64,000 nt of DNA from Pseudoalteromonas luteoviolacea S2607. GTDB taxonomy: Bacteria > Pseudomonadota > Gammaproteobacteria > Enterobacterales > Alteromonadaceae. Positions 1 to 8,477 of this stretch are shown here, one piece after another (position 1 is the stretch's first letter; every line of letters begins with the position of its first letter). The notes under the pieces are model-generated. The model saw only the letters and a list, made by a program, of their open reading frames with translations, searched no databases and was not told the origin of the DNA. The stretch lies in the NCBI RefSeq assembly GCF_001625575.1, contig NZ_AUXV01000001.1, forward strand, positions 62,001-126,000. The letters are read 5' to 3'. The position numbers were made by a program, and so were the translations under genes.

Positions 1-1
1 G

Positions 2-991
2 CGTTACCGTGTAGCTTGGGGTAAGGGTGATTCAACCTACAGTATCAATATTTTCAACCCAGTTTATGGACAAGCAAAGCCTGCAATGAGTCCAACCATT
101 CACAACCTCGAAGCGCAAAAAGCTTGGGGCGTATATCTGCAAGATCAAATTGATGTCACGGACGCATTACAAATACTTGTTGGTGCGCGCCTTGATAAGT
201 TTGAACAAACGGTCACGAATCAGCTTAAACAAACGGCCAGCGAACAGTCACAAACAGAGTTCAATCCTCGTGCTGGCGTTGTGTACCGCATCAATAAACA
301 GCTGAATTGGTACTCAAGCTATTCAGAAGGGTTTAGACCTAACGCGGGGGCTGATTTTGAAGGTAATACGTTCGAACCGGAAAAGAGTCAATCGCTAGAA
401 ACGGGTATAAAGTTCACAACAGCCAACGATACCGTGCGTTTAAATACTGCACTTTTTAAAGCTGAAAAGTCAAACATTCTAACGGTCGACCCTGTCAACG
501 AAGGCTTCTCTGCGGCGCTTGGTAAAGCACAAAGTAAGGGAGTCGAACTCGACTTAGTTTGGGATATAAGTAATCAAACCGAGCTGTCTGTTAGCTACGC
601 ATATACCAAAGCCGAAACAGCCAACGATATGGTAAACCTCGATTGGGGTGTGCAGTTACCCGCGGGCAGTCAATTGATTAATATTCCTGAACATAGTGCG
701 AATGTCATATTGCGCCACAACCGTGCGCTGGCTGGTTACCCTGTCGACTTTGGTGCTCACGTTCAATATGTCGGCACGCGGTTAGGTGAAACCATCAACC
801 CAGACTATACCCTACCAGCTTACACACTGGTAAATCTGTTTTTCAACGTTGAGCTGACGCAAGATCTTGGCCTGCAATTGAAGCTAGATAACGCGTTTGA
901 CGAGCGCTACTACGCAAACTCCTATTCTCATATGTGGACGATGCCAGGTCAGCCATCAAAGTATAGCGCAACGCTAAAATATCAATTCTAA
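2..991 (+). CDS. TonB-dependent receptor, C-terminal part (5' end outside window)
   Basis: The reading frame is open from base 2, so the gene starts left of the window; a Met at 86 is internal. The sequence shows alternating beta strands of an outer-membrane barrel: the segment GFRPNAGADFEGNTFEPEKS and the run LETGIKF are the usual receptor features where extracellular loops alternate with strands. It ends in LKYQF with the terminal Phe expected for outer-membrane insertion. Receptors of this type import ferric siderophores or other large ligands with TonB energy. The ligand cannot be told from this part. A hairpin terminator follows directly. Confidence 0.88.
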   Translation, partial: RYRVAWGKGDSTYSINIFNPVYGQAKPAMSPTIHNLEAQKAWGVYLQDQIDVTDALQILVGARLDKFEQTVTNQLKQTASEQSQTEFNPRAGVVYRINKQLNWYSSYSEGFRPNAGADFEGNTFEPEKSQSLETGIKFTTANDTVRLNTALFKAEKSNILTVDPVNEGFSAALGKAQSKGVELDLVWDISNQTELSVSYAYTKAETANDMVNLDWGVQLPAGSQLINIPEHSANVILRHNRALAGYPVDFGAHVQYVGTRLGETINPDYTLPAYTLVNLFFNVELTQDLGLQLKLDNAFDERYYANSYSHMWTMPGQPSKYSATLKYQF

Positions 992-1002
992 TCAATAGGA
1001 AC

Positions 1003-1022
1003 GGCCTGCCTGCAGGCCTTTT
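1003..1022 (+). terminator. Rho-independent terminator after the TonB receptor
   Basis: GGCCTG, a 4-base loop and CAGGCC are followed by TTTT. It lies 11 bases past the receptor stop and just before the next start codon, so the next gene probably needs its own promoter or read-through. Confidence 0.6.
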
Positions 1023-1027
1023 AAACT

Positions 1028-2191
1028 ATGAATGAGACAACTATAAAAAAACGCATCGACTCCATCGATATGCTTCGGGGGTTGGTCATTTTAATCATGC
1101 TCGTCGACCATGCGCGCGAAAAGTTCTATTTACATAAAAACGTCGCTGATCCGATGAATATTGATAGTACCGATCCCGACCTATTTTTCACACGGTTACT
1201 CGCGCATTTTTGTGCACCTATTTTTGTTTTTTTAACCGGCTTGTCTGCGTGGTTATATGCCCATCCGGCCAATAAAGCACCACGCAGTGCACAAAGCTTT
1301 TTACTTAAACGCGGCTTATTTTTGATTTTAATTGAAATCACGCTCGTTAATTTTTCGTGGTTTGCAGCCTATACCACCCTCTACTTACAGGTCATTTGGG
1401 CCATTGGTGTGAGCATGATTGCATTAGCCGCGCTCCTCTACCTGCCCCGTCTTTGGATAGCAGTCATCGGATTCGCCATTGTATTTGGCCACAACGCGCT
1501 TGGTTTTATTGAGTTTGCGCCTCATGAAACGGGTTACACACTGTGGACTATCCTGCATGACAGAGCATTTTTAGTCAGCGAAGGGGCATTAAAGATCAGG
1601 GCATCATACCCTGTGCTGCCTTGGATAGGCGTGATTGCTGTGGGCTACGCAGCAGGACCGCTATTTAGCCACAACGTAGATGAATTAACGCGACGTAAAA
1701 CCTTAATCATGGGCGGCACGGCGTGCCTTATTGCACTGGTACTACTTAGAGCCTTTAACATTTATGGCGAGTCACAGCCTTGGCAAATGTATGATGAGTC
1801 TATTCGCAGTGTGATGTCATTTTTGAACTTTACCAAATACCCACCATCGCTGATGTTTTTGCTCTTTACTCTTGGCATAGGCGCATTTGTATTAGCCTAT
1901 TTAGAAACTGCAAAAAGTAAGCTGTGCGCGATGCTAAAAACCTTTGGTTCAGTACCGATGTTTTTCTACATTTTGCATTTATACGTGCTGCTCATTACCT
2001 ACTTTATACTGTCAAAAGTCATTGGCACAACCACCGTCATTGGCCCTAACGACTACCCTTACTTGGGGTTCCCTAATGTTTGGTTAGTTTGGCTTGCAGC
2101 CATTGCGCTTGCAGCGCTACTTTATTGGCCATGTAAAAAGTTTTCTCAGTTTAAGCATTCAAGTCAGTCTGCTTGGGTGAAGTACTTTTAA
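1028..2191 (+). CDS. DUF1624/YeiB-like membrane acyltransferase-family protein
   Basis: 387 residues with about ten hydrophobic segments. The N-terminus RIDSIDMLRGLVILIMLVDHARE is the signature of the heparan-alpha-glucosaminide N-acetyltransferase catalytic-type family (DUF1624), with the conserved DxLRG and a following DH pair. Members are inner-membrane proteins thought to acetylate sugars, but the substrate here is unknown. The ATG sits right after the receptor terminator with only a weak ribosome binding site. The protein ends in a Lys-rich cytoplasmic tail. Confidence 0.8.
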   Translation: MNETTIKKRIDSIDMLRGLVILIMLVDHAREKFYLHKNVADPMNIDSTDPDLFFTRLLAHFCAPIFVFLTGLSAWLYAHPANKAPRSAQSFLLKRGLFLILIEITLVNFSWFAAYTTLYLQVIWAIGVSMIALAALLYLPRLWIAVIGFAIVFGHNALGFIEFAPHETGYTLWTILHDRAFLVSEGALKIRASYPVLPWIGVIAVGYAAGPLFSHNVDELTRRKTLIMGGTACLIALVLLRAFNIYGESQPWQMYDESIRSVMSFLNFTKYPPSLMFLLFTLGIGAFVLAYLETAKSKLCAMLKTFGSVPMFFYILHLYVLLITYFILSKVIGTTTVIGPNDYPYLGFPNVWLVWLAAIALAALLYWPCKKFSQFKHSSQSAWVKYF

Positions 2192-2204
2192 GCAACACGC
2201 ATTA

Positions 2205-2230
2205 GCCACCATCGCTTGATGGTGGCATTT
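2205..2230. terminator. Bidirectional terminator between convergent genes
   Basis: GCCACCATC, loop GCTT, GATGGTGGC followed by ATTTT. It sits between the plus-strand DUF1624 gene and the minus-strand hydrolase gene, whose stop lies a few bases beyond. Confidence 0.75.
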
Positions 2231-2235
2231 TCCAT

Positions 2236-3741
2236 TTATAGATGAGTATTAAACCACTTGCTCGCTTGCGCAATTGATTCATTGACCTCCGCATCTTGAT
2301 CATAGAAATTAAATTGATGATAAGGCGACGCCAACTCAGTCTCCATCCAATATAGTTTTTTGTCCTCACTGGCGATATCAGCAAAATAACGCTTTGTGTA
2401 ATCTGGTAATACGGCACCATCAGAGTGGATCATCAGTGTCGGAGTTTTAAGTTCTTTAGCAGATGGCATAGGATCAATAGTTAACCAATCTTCCCATGAC
2501 ATGACCGCAAATTTATCATTACTCCACTGTGGGACAGCACCACGTTCAGGGTTGAGGTAATAATCGTACGGTCCATACATCGCAGCACTGGTATCAGTTG
2601 TCGAAATACTTGGAATATACGCAACATCTCCGGTTAACTGGTATTGCCTTTTGGCCTGCTGCGCTTGTGTGATTTTTTCAAACACCCCCGCTTCACCGCC
2701 GTAAAATAATTTAACGGCCTCAGCATCGTGCAACCAAGATGCCGCAGTGACAACGGACTGAATCCTATTATCTTGAGACGCCGCGATGAGCGTGTACATG
2801 GCGCCCGCACAGATACCAAGCGCACCAATTTTGTCATTGTTAATCATAGGCAATGATTGTAAATAGGTGACCGCGCTTTTTATATCCGCCACTTTTTGCG
2901 TTGGATTTTCGTAAAACCGAGGCTCACCTTCACTTTGGCCAAAATTTCTAAAATCAAAAGCAAGCGCAATAAAGCCTTGCTCGGCCAGTTTATCTGCATA
3001 CAGACCCGCCATTTGCTCTTTTACCGTGGTCCAGCTGCCTGAAACTATCACCGCGGGATACTGTTTACTTGCATCATAGTCTTTTGGTAAATACAGGTTT
3101 CCAACTATTGTTTCACCATTGCTTAAAAACTCAATGCTTTTAATCGCTCGTGTATTATCGCTTTGAACCTGCTTAGTTTGACTCATTTGACTTGCCTCTT
3201 GTAAAAAGTTTAAGTTGCCCTTTTGACCATGTGTTTGTAACGTCATCTCTACGATTTGCCAGCGACCATTGACGTTTTCTAAGGCGTGAACATAACGTCC
3301 ATAAATATCCCAATACTCAATGCCTTGTGCACTATGACTGGCATAAACATGAGAGAAAACTTGCGCTGATTTCCCTTTTACAGACACCTGAAAATTACTC
3401 AGCATATGATGGGTCTCAACCTCAGCGAGCAGATTGCGCCATCCAGAAATGAGTTCAGTGGCAGCCACCTTGCTGCCAGCCTGACCAGACATGCTTGAGT
3501 AATCAACAAATACGGTATTAGCGAATGAAGATTGCGCCTTTTGCCATTGCTTGGTGTCTATGGCATTTACCATATCAACGATCACTTGTTTGACATCTGC
3601 TTGTTGTTGTATCAATTCTAAGCGCTTGAACTGGCTGTGGTTAGCTGTACTCTCTGCCACCATACCAATTGAAGGTAACCCAGCTAACGCGGACAAAAGG
3701 CAGATGGTCAGTGATCTACGTTTGCCTATGGGGGATTTCAT
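2236..3741 (-). CDS. Exported SnoaL-like plus alpha/beta hydrolase fusion
   Basis: 501 residues. There is a signal peptide over about residues 1-28 (KRR, then a hydrophobic stretch). Residues ~45-180 look like a SnoaL/NTF2-type domain (VIVDMVNAIDTKQW, then FVDYSSMSG, then the strand containing HVYASHSAQG). Residues ~200-501 form an alpha/beta hydrolase of the COG1073/dienelactone hydrolase type: FDFRNFGQSEGEP oxyanion region, nucleophile elbow GICAGAM, acid strand TLMIHSDGAVLP, and a catalytic His in SPYHQFNFYD. The nucleophile position is Cys, not Ser, as in dienelactone hydrolase. It lies downstream of, and on the same strand as, the AraC-type gene, which probably regulates it. The substrate is unknown. 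Confidence 0.8.
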   Translation of the reverse strand: MKSPIGKRRSLTICLLSALAGLPSIGMVAESTANHSQFKRLELIQQQADVKQVIVDMVNAIDTKQWQKAQSSFANTVFVDYSSMSGQAGSKVAATELISGWRNLLAEVETHHMLSNFQVSVKGKSAQVFSHVYASHSAQGIEYWDIYGRYVHALENVNGRWQIVEMTLQTHGQKGNLNFLQEASQMSQTKQVQSDNTRAIKSIEFLSNGETIVGNLYLPKDYDASKQYPAVIVSGSWTTVKEQMAGLYADKLAEQGFIALAFDFRNFGQSEGEPRFYENPTQKVADIKSAVTYLQSLPMINNDKIGALGICAGAMYTLIAASQDNRIQSVVTAASWLHDAEAVKLFYGGEAGVFEKITQAQQAKRQYQLTGDVAYIPSISTTDTSAAMYGPYDYYLNPERGAVPQWSNDKFAVMSWEDWLTIDPMPSAKELKTPTLMIHSDGAVLPDYTKRYFADIASEDKKLYWMETELASPYHQFNFYDQDAEVNESIAQASKWFNTHL

Positions 3742-3870
3742 ACTGTCACTCCTACTCTTAACCCGTCAGGCAAACGGTTTGGTCTGCCTTTGAACTGGGT
3801 TTAGATTATCAAGTGATAAAATGAGAAGATTGAACAATCCTGCTCGATTTTTTGTACTTTATTGCTCAGG

Positions 3871-4782
3871 TTAACCGGTTAAATGATTTTTTATAAATTG
3901 GCCCGGCGTGCACCCAATATTGGCTTTAAATATTCGGGTGAAATGAGATTGGTCATTGAACCCGAGCTGCTCAGCAATATCAGCGATATGTGCAGACGGC
4001 TGTGCCAAGAGTGCTTTGGCGCGCAGCAAGCGATGATTTAGCAAGTATTGATATGGCGTAATATCCATCCGCTTTTTAAACTCACGCAAGAAGTAATACT
4101 TACTACACCCCACCAGCTCAGCTAAGTCATCCACCGTGATGGTGTTGCTGATATTATCGGTGATGAACTTATCAACTTTTTCAATTTGATACGTATCCAG
4201 TTTGGAGGCTTGCTTTTTTTGGTTGATTAGATCTTGATAATTCGAGTAGTTGTTGATGTAGTGATTACTTAGCAATGACACTAAGTTATTTATAAATGGC
4301 TTACCATTTCTGCCTTTGTTTTTTGCCTCCAGAATAAACAGCTCCATAATGCTTTTTATGGCATCGTCTTGCACGTTATAGTTGTTCAAGAATTGGAGCG
4401 ACTTACCCTGTAAATCGAGTGGACAATTGTCCAAAAAGAGCGCTTCTTCAATCGCCAAAATCACAAAATAACAAGGTTCAGAAATATTGTGTGTAAACGG
4501 CGTTGTGGGTGGGTTAATCCAGATATTACCCGGTACTGTTTTCAGTGCAGTGATCCCTTCATCCGTGTGTACCTGCCAATTGAGATCTTTTTCCAATGCC
4601 AGAGCAAAATAAAAGTACGGCGTATACACATTTTGCGGATAAAAGTGAGGTGAACTGCCCTTTTCTAATACAATGCCCGGCCAATCAAGCCCTTGATTAG
4701 AAAACTCAATGTCCAACACCTCACCACAATCAGAACGTTTTTGGCTGTCATTGCAATAAAATTGAAGTGATGATGTCCTCAT
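3871..4782 (-). CDS. AraC-family transcriptional regulator
   Basis: 303 residues. The C-terminal ~100 residues carry two helix-turn-helix motifs: ITVDDLAELVGCSKYYFLREF and ADIAEQLGFNDQSHFTRIFK, then GCTPGQF, the classic AraC ending. The N-terminal ~200 residues look like a cupin-type sensing domain of the short variety. The gene lies immediately upstream of the exported hydrolase in the same direction (130-base gap), so local control of that gene is the simplest reading. It is also the first chromosomal gene left of the integron array. Confidence 0.85.
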   Translation of the reverse strand: MRTSSLQFYCNDSQKRSDCGEVLDIEFSNQGLDWPGIVLEKGSSPHFYPQNVYTPYFYFALALEKDLNWQVHTDEGITALKTVPGNIWINPPTTPFTHNISEPCYFVILAIEEALFLDNCPLDLQGKSLQFLNNYNVQDDAIKSIMELFILEAKNKGRNGKPFINNLVSLLSNHYINNYSNYQDLINQKKQASKLDTYQIEKVDKFITDNISNTITVDDLAELVGCSKYYFLREFKKRMDITPYQYLLNHRLLRAKALLAQPSAHIADIAEQLGFNDQSHFTRIFKANIGCTPGQFIKNHLTG

Positions 4783-4786
4783 GCTC

Positions 4787-4978
4787 TTACCTATTCTTTA
4801 TGTCTTCTTTTCGGGCTTGCTGTAATTGAACGCTCTGTTCGTCACAATCCGCCATTTTTAGCCCTGTTTCAGGGTGAAAAATCACTGCACCTTCACCCAC
4901 TTTAATGAAAATGGCGCCCTCAGCACAGGTAAATTGAAGCACATTGGAAATCGCCCTCTTTGTCTGCAGTTGTTGTAT
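4787..4978 (-). pseudogene. 3' remnant of an unidentified gene at the left edge of the array
   Basis: A frame with no stop runs for about 63 codons and ends five bases before the AraC start. Its translation (for example VLQFTCAEGAIFIKVGEGA and FHPETGLKMADCDEQSV) looks protein-like, but there is no start codon and a stop lies immediately upstream, at the junction with the first cassette gene. I read it as a chromosomal gene beheaded where the array was joined or deleted. I do not recognise the family. Confidence 0.4.
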
Positions 4979-4980
4979 GT

Positions 4981-5321
4981 TTATCTATTTTCATCATAAT
5001 AGAAAGATAATTTAGGAGAATCAAAATCACCTTCTCCATATTTCTCATCAATGTGATCTGGGATCATATCTTTCATCTTTTCGTGGATAGATGTATGGAG
5101 AAGCTTAAACCCCGCATGCTCATTAACTGAACCAAGAAAGCGCTCGATATCCTCCATGTTTTATAGTGCAGTGGCTGATGAAAGAACCTCTGATATTCCT
5201 GTAAAGTAGAAAAAACATACATTAAATCTTTCAAATTAACTTCTACTTTTTCATCGGGATCGATTTCATCAAAACCAAAGGTAGCGATTTCTTCTAAATT
5301 TTCCGTGTACTCTTTATTCAC
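4981..5321 (-). pseudogene. Cassette gene with frameshift, hypothetical acidic protein
   Basis: A GTG start at 5319-5321 with an AAGG ribosome binding site opens a frame beginning with VNKEYTENLEEIATFGFDEI. At 5159-5162 (A run on the coding strand) the frame slips. Restoring one A continues into MEDIERFLGSVNEHAGFKLL, then KLSFYYDENR and a stop at 4981. Without the repair the protein has 82 residues and a nonsense tail; with it, about 113. The family is unrecognised; small acidic proteins like this are common in integron cassettes. It is the last cassette of array A. Confidence 0.6.
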
Positions 5322-5336
5322 TTACAGCCTTGTGAA

Positions 5337-5570
5337 ACATAATGCCTGACTCAAACACAACTAAGCAAGGCGGGATTTACGCCAAAATTGTTGCTCACGC
5401 CAGCAGCACAAATGACGCTACAATTGGTTGTCACTGGGAGCCGCTAGCTAAGTACCTAACCTTTCGATTGATTTCCAGCTTGTATACTCAATGGCGTCAC
5501 AACCCTCACCTGATTGATAGGATTTACTTTCGTGGATCCAAATTGAGGCTCTTCATGCTTTCCTAAAAAG
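5337..5570. other. Gene-less stretch with a degenerate attC
   Basis: ACATAATGCC at 5337 resembles the usual ACATAACGCC box, and GTTGCTC at 5390 could be the partner, so a decayed attC may lie at 5337-5396. The remaining ~170 bases to the next attC hold no convincing frame on either strand and look like an eroded cassette. Confidence 0.3.
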
Positions 5571-5658
5571 GTATAACACTTAATAAATAACGAAAAACAG
5601 CTGCCTAAACTCAGCAGAGAGTTAACACAAGTACGCTGTTTTACGTCCTTTGTCATTT
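5571..5658 (-). repeat. attC site (divergent)
   Basis: Boxes GTATAAC and GTCATTT enclose a pair of complementary arms (AAACAGCTGCCTAAACTCAG against ACGCTGTTTTACGTCC). 88 bases. Confidence 0.6.
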
Positions 5659-5665
5659 AAGCGTA

Positions 5666-6364
5666 TTAATTTACTTCAATATTAGAAAGTAGAATGGCCA
5701 AACTTGTTTGTGTTAAAGAGTCGTAGTTTATTTCAGCCAACCAACCTTTACTGTGGAATAGTAAGATTCGACCATTTTCTGGACTCTCAACCAACTGGAT
5801 TGCTTCTAGTTGGCCACCTAATTTGAAGTAATAAAACTCTTTTTCAGACTTGTAGATATAGATATTTCTAAAGCTTAACAGCGCCAACATTTGGTTTACT
5901 TCTGAAAGAGAACTAAAAACACTAATGCGATTTGGCTTTAAATTAATTAAAGTTGTAAAAAAATCCAACTCATTGGAAATAAAGTCAATTTTAAGTTTGT
6001 TTTCCAACTTTAACCTTGAAACTAAGTCACCAACATTGACGTCTTCTAGCAACCTATTCGAAATGACAATATTCTCTTCATTTTCGGCCGAAAAAGAGTA
6101 CATGATTGGTTTAAATTCATCTAACTTATCGTCCACAAAGCGACTTTGTAACCCAATTGAGATAAAACCCAAATCAAAGTGATTTAAAGAGCTGTGAGCT
6201 GCTTCATTAAGCACGCCCGTAACAAGTCCAGAAAATACCTCATCCCCACCAGAATCTTTCTGTGACTTATCAACTAAGTAAATCCCCCACAGTACCGGGA
6301 CAAACTTTATAGTTACGGCTATTAAAAAACAAAGGGATATTAAGTATTTAACTTTTTTACTCAT
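5666..6364 (-). CDS. Cassette: N-terminally anchored hypothetical protein
   Basis: 232 residues starting MSKKVKYLISLCFLIAVTIK, a single membrane anchor with Lys-rich cytoplasmic start. The rest is probably periplasmic and soluble, rich in Leu, Ser and Asn, with no motif I recognise. It ends in LSNIEVN close to its attC. The start follows ATAATT with no strong ribosome binding site. Codon use is more AT-rich than the flanking chromosome, as for most cassettes here. Confidence 0.65.
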   Translation of the reverse strand: MSKKVKYLISLCFLIAVTIKFVPVLWGIYLVDKSQKDSGGDEVFSGLVTGVLNEAAHSSLNHFDLGFISIGLQSRFVDDKLDEFKPIMYSFSAENEENIVISNRLLEDVNVGDLVSRLKLENKLKIDFISNELDFFTTLINLKPNRISVFSSLSEVNQMLALLSFRNIYIYKSEKEFYYFKLGGQLEAIQLVESPENGRILLFHSKGWLAEINYDSLTQTSLAILLSNIEVN

Positions 6365-6371
6365 AATTATT

Positions 6372-6485
6372 AGATAACGATAGCTTAAAACATTTTAATA
6401 AACGGTGAAAAAAGTAGGCTATTATCATGTAGCGAAGCGAAACTCAGCCAACTAATTGAGTTCAGGCTTTACGGCCTTGTTAAAT
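6372..6485 (-). repeat. attC site
   Basis: Boxes AGATAAC and GTTAAAT, 114 bases, with the conserved TAGGCTATTATCATGTAGCG core facing GCCAACTAATTGAG. Confidence 0.75.
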
Positions 6486-6707
6486 GTTTTACTAAGAACA
6501 TGATCTGAAATTTGAAAAGCGGCCTAACTAACCTGACCCTTCGTAGCAAAATCATTTGGTACCAATTCAGTTTTTTAAACTTCTAAATTGCCACCATGTT
6601 TTAAGTTTGCTTCGTTCACGCCTCTAGTACTTCGCCATATGACACTCTAAGTCAAATTTTATCACAGCACAGGGGTTAGCCAAACTCACACATTTTACGA
6701 TCTGCTC

Positions 6708-6812
6708 TCACTTCTCTGGGGTAGTGCCAAACTTACTTGAAACAGAACATAACTGGTCCAGTAACATGTGTTCTTCTATAATATGTGCTTTTAAAAATAT
6801 TCTTTTAGACAT
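6708..6812 (-). CDS. Cassette: possible 34-residue peptide or decayed gene
   Basis: Between two attC sites the only minus-strand frame starting next to the recombination point reads MSKRIFLKAHIIEEHMLLDQ and stops after 34 codons. The other ~220 bases down to 6486 hold no gene. This may be a broken cassette gene; function unknown. Confidence 0.3.
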   Translation of the reverse strand: MSKRIFLKAHIIEEHMLLDQLCSVSSKFGTTPEK

Positions 6813-6882
6813 TTAACACCTTGCTCTAAGGAAATTTAGGGCTGTTAGCGCGTAAATCATCCTAAGCTGCGCCTTGTTAGAA
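6811..6882 (-). repeat. attC site (short)
   Basis: Boxes ATTTAAC and GTTAGAA, 72 bases. Its left box overlaps the start codon of the adjacent small frame. Confidence 0.6.
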
Positions 6883-6895
6883 GTTTTTGTGGGTA

Positions 6896-7360
6896 CTATT
6901 GACCTACTGTTACATAGTAAGTTGTAAAACACCGACCTGATAATTCTGTTGTATGCACTTTGGTGGACATTTTATTCAACGCCTTGTATTCGGGCCTACT
7001 GTCAAGCAAATGGAATCGAATTTCTTTATGCCCTAGCTCTTTAGCCCAGCACATGAGGCTTTTGAAAATTGATATGCCAAATCCCCAGAATTTTTGTGAG
7101 ATAACAATCGCTAATTCATACCCATTGCCATCAGGTTGAATTCCACACCAACCTGCTAATACGCCACCTATATAAACCGCACGAATACAACAACCATGCA
7201 TGGCATCAGTTGTTATTTTCTCATCCATCCACGTTTGAAGGCTTGTCTCGTCAAAATGAGGGTGATCAATCAAGTGTTTTCTGAGGGAATCCTGATTTAC
7301 GATGCCCATCAGCTCGCTAGGGTTCACTTGATTAAAACGCAAGAATTCAATTTTACTCAT
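6896..7360 (-). CDS. Cassette: GNAT-family N-acetyltransferase
   Basis: About 154 residues. The pattern VYIGGVLAGWCGIQPDGNGY, then LAIVISQKFWGFGISIFKSL matches GNAT strands beta2-beta4 and the acetyl-CoA pyrophosphate-binding turn (usually Q/RxxGxG/A; here KFWGFGI). A following HKEIRFHLLDSR strand fits motif B. GNAT enzymes transfer acetyl groups to amines; the acceptor is unknown. An upstream ATG at 7370-7372 overlaps the attC box, so I prefer the second Met (MSKIEF). GNATs are among the commonest cassette products. Confidence 0.75.
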   Translation of the reverse strand: MSKIEFLRFNQVNPSELMGIVNQDSLRKHLIDHPHFDETSLQTWMDEKITTDAMHGCCIRAVYIGGVLAGWCGIQPDGNGYELAIVISQKFWGFGISIFKSLMCWAKELGHKEIRFHLLDSRPEYKALNKMSTKVHTTELSGRCFTTYYVTVGQ

Positions 7361-7370
7361 ATCTTGATCC

Positions 7371-7469
7371 ATTTAACGCCTCGCTTTACCTACGAAAAAA
7401 GCAAGATAAAATTAGCGACGAAGGAGCGACAGCCTGCTGTTTTGCGCCCTTTTGACTAACTCGTTATCA
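7371..7469 (-). repeat. attC site
   Basis: Boxes ATTTAAC and GTTATCA, 99 bases. Well preserved arms: AAAATTAGCGACGAAGGAGC and GCCTGCTGTTTTGCGCC. Confidence 0.85.
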
Positions 7470-7471
7470 AG

Positions 7472-7792
7472 CTACACTCTATCTTCAATGTCTGGCGGAC
7501 CATACAACGCCACTTCCCACTCCTCAAATGGTGGAGAAACCTCAAAAGTAGGATCGCAATATGATCTTATATAGTCTGTTGCTCTACGTTGAGCATGTTT
7601 AAAATTCAAAACTTTGCCATCGGAATCCATTTCTAGCACGTTTGCAAAAATCGCATATGCCATTTCAATTGCACTAGGTTCGTTGCCATACAAATCCAAG
7701 TATTCAATATCTTTTAACATATAGTGTGTACCGCTTGTCATATAATATGCAAACGTACGCAGCGCACCGCTGAAGTCATTGCTTACTTTCAT
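7472..7792 (-). CDS. Cassette: hypothetical protein, DUF7677-like
   Basis: 106 residues: MKVSNDFSGALRTFAYYMTS near the start, IEYLDLYGNEPSAIEMAYAI in the middle, EVSPPFEEWEVALYG near the end. From memory this resembles a small soluble family (DUF7677) often found in cassettes; that label is tentative and its function is unknown. The gene is intact and its stop lies just past the attC box. Confidence 0.65.
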   Translation of the reverse strand: MKVSNDFSGALRTFAYYMTSGTHYMLKDIEYLDLYGNEPSAIEMAYAIFANVLEMDSDGKVLNFKHAQRRATDYIRSYCDPTFEVSPPFEEWEVALYGPPDIEDRV

Positions 7793-7813
7793 AATTCACT
7801 ATACTCGAGAGTG

Positions 7814-7846
7814 TTATAACGCTTGCCGTATACGGCCTTGTTAGCC
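7814..7846 (-). repeat. Mini-attC (33 bases)
   Basis: Boxes TTATAAC and GTTAGCC are kept but separated by only 19 bases, which contain the perfect palindrome GCCGTATACGGC. The large variable arm is missing. See findings. Confidence 0.55.
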
Positions 7847-8019
7847 GCAGCCATTCCATACAATAAAATTCTTAAAGCCTTTAAATAAACGAGGATTAAA
7901 GGAAGTTACAGTAAGGATCACCGCTGCTTTCTTTCGTAAAATCTCCCAGATTCATCTATATAACAATATCTATTGATATAATTGATACCAGTAAGTTTCG
8001 ATAAAAAATGATTCTATTC
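7847..8019. other. Gene-less cassette body
   Basis: About 170 bases between a mini-attC and a degenerate attC. I see only frames of about 20 codons on the minus strand and nothing convincing on the plus strand. Probably an eroded cassette. Confidence 0.3.
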
Positions 8020-8102
8020 ATGTAACTCTAATGTAGCAAACAGAGACTGCTTAAACACAACGAAGTGGCGTGCAAGTTACCCTGCTGGCTTTCGTGTTAA
8101 GT
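8020..8102 (-). repeat. Degenerate attC site
   Basis: Boxes ATGTAAC and GTTAAGT, 83 bases. The inner arms (GCAAACAGAGACTGCTTAAA, GCTGGCTTTCGTG) differ from the main type, so it may be an attC of another origin. Confidence 0.45.
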
Positions 8103-8134
8103 GTTTTTCTCAAAGTGCTCATTTATAACCTTTA

Positions 8135-8398
8135 CTAATCTTTGAAACCAATATCTACTGTGACTCCTGCATCAATATATACCTCTTCAGAACCCCTAGC
8201 AGGAAGCTCTAAATGAACATCGTATTTTTCAGTAGCGCAATTTATCATCGAGATATAAGCAAGTATTCCATGATTATCAGGCTTTGCTATAGCAAAAAAA
8301 TCTCCTTCCCAGTGGTCTACGATATCAAATTTATCTTTTCCAAACTCGTTATCTAAACGCTCCACTAACCCAAGAATAGATGGATCTTTATTTAACAC
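8135..8398 (-). CDS. Cassette: hypothetical acidic protein
   Basis: 87 residues with a GTG start lying inside the attC box: MLNKDPSILGLVERLDNEFG, then YDVHLELPARGSEEVYIDAG. The length, acidity and beta-rich look resemble cassette proteins of unknown function seen in Vibrio-type arrays. No catalytic motif. Confidence 0.6.
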   Translation of the reverse strand: MLNKDPSILGLVERLDNEFGKDKFDIVDHWEGDFFAIAKPDNHGILAYISMINCATEKYDVHLELPARGSEEVYIDAGVTVDIGFKD

Positions 8399-8477
8399 CT
8401 TAATAAACGGCGGTAAGTAGCGACGAAGGAGCGCAAGCCTGCAGTTTTGTGCCCCTTGATTTAAGCGTTTGTTAGCT
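8390..8477 (-). repeat. attC site
   Basis: Boxes ATTTAAC and GTTAGCT, 88 bases. The left box overlaps the first codons of the neighbouring gene. Confidence 0.65.

Noticed and set aside
5342..5566. Plus-strand open frame of 74 codons
   Set aside because: It overlaps degenerate attC sequence, has no ribosome binding site and its translation is not protein-like.
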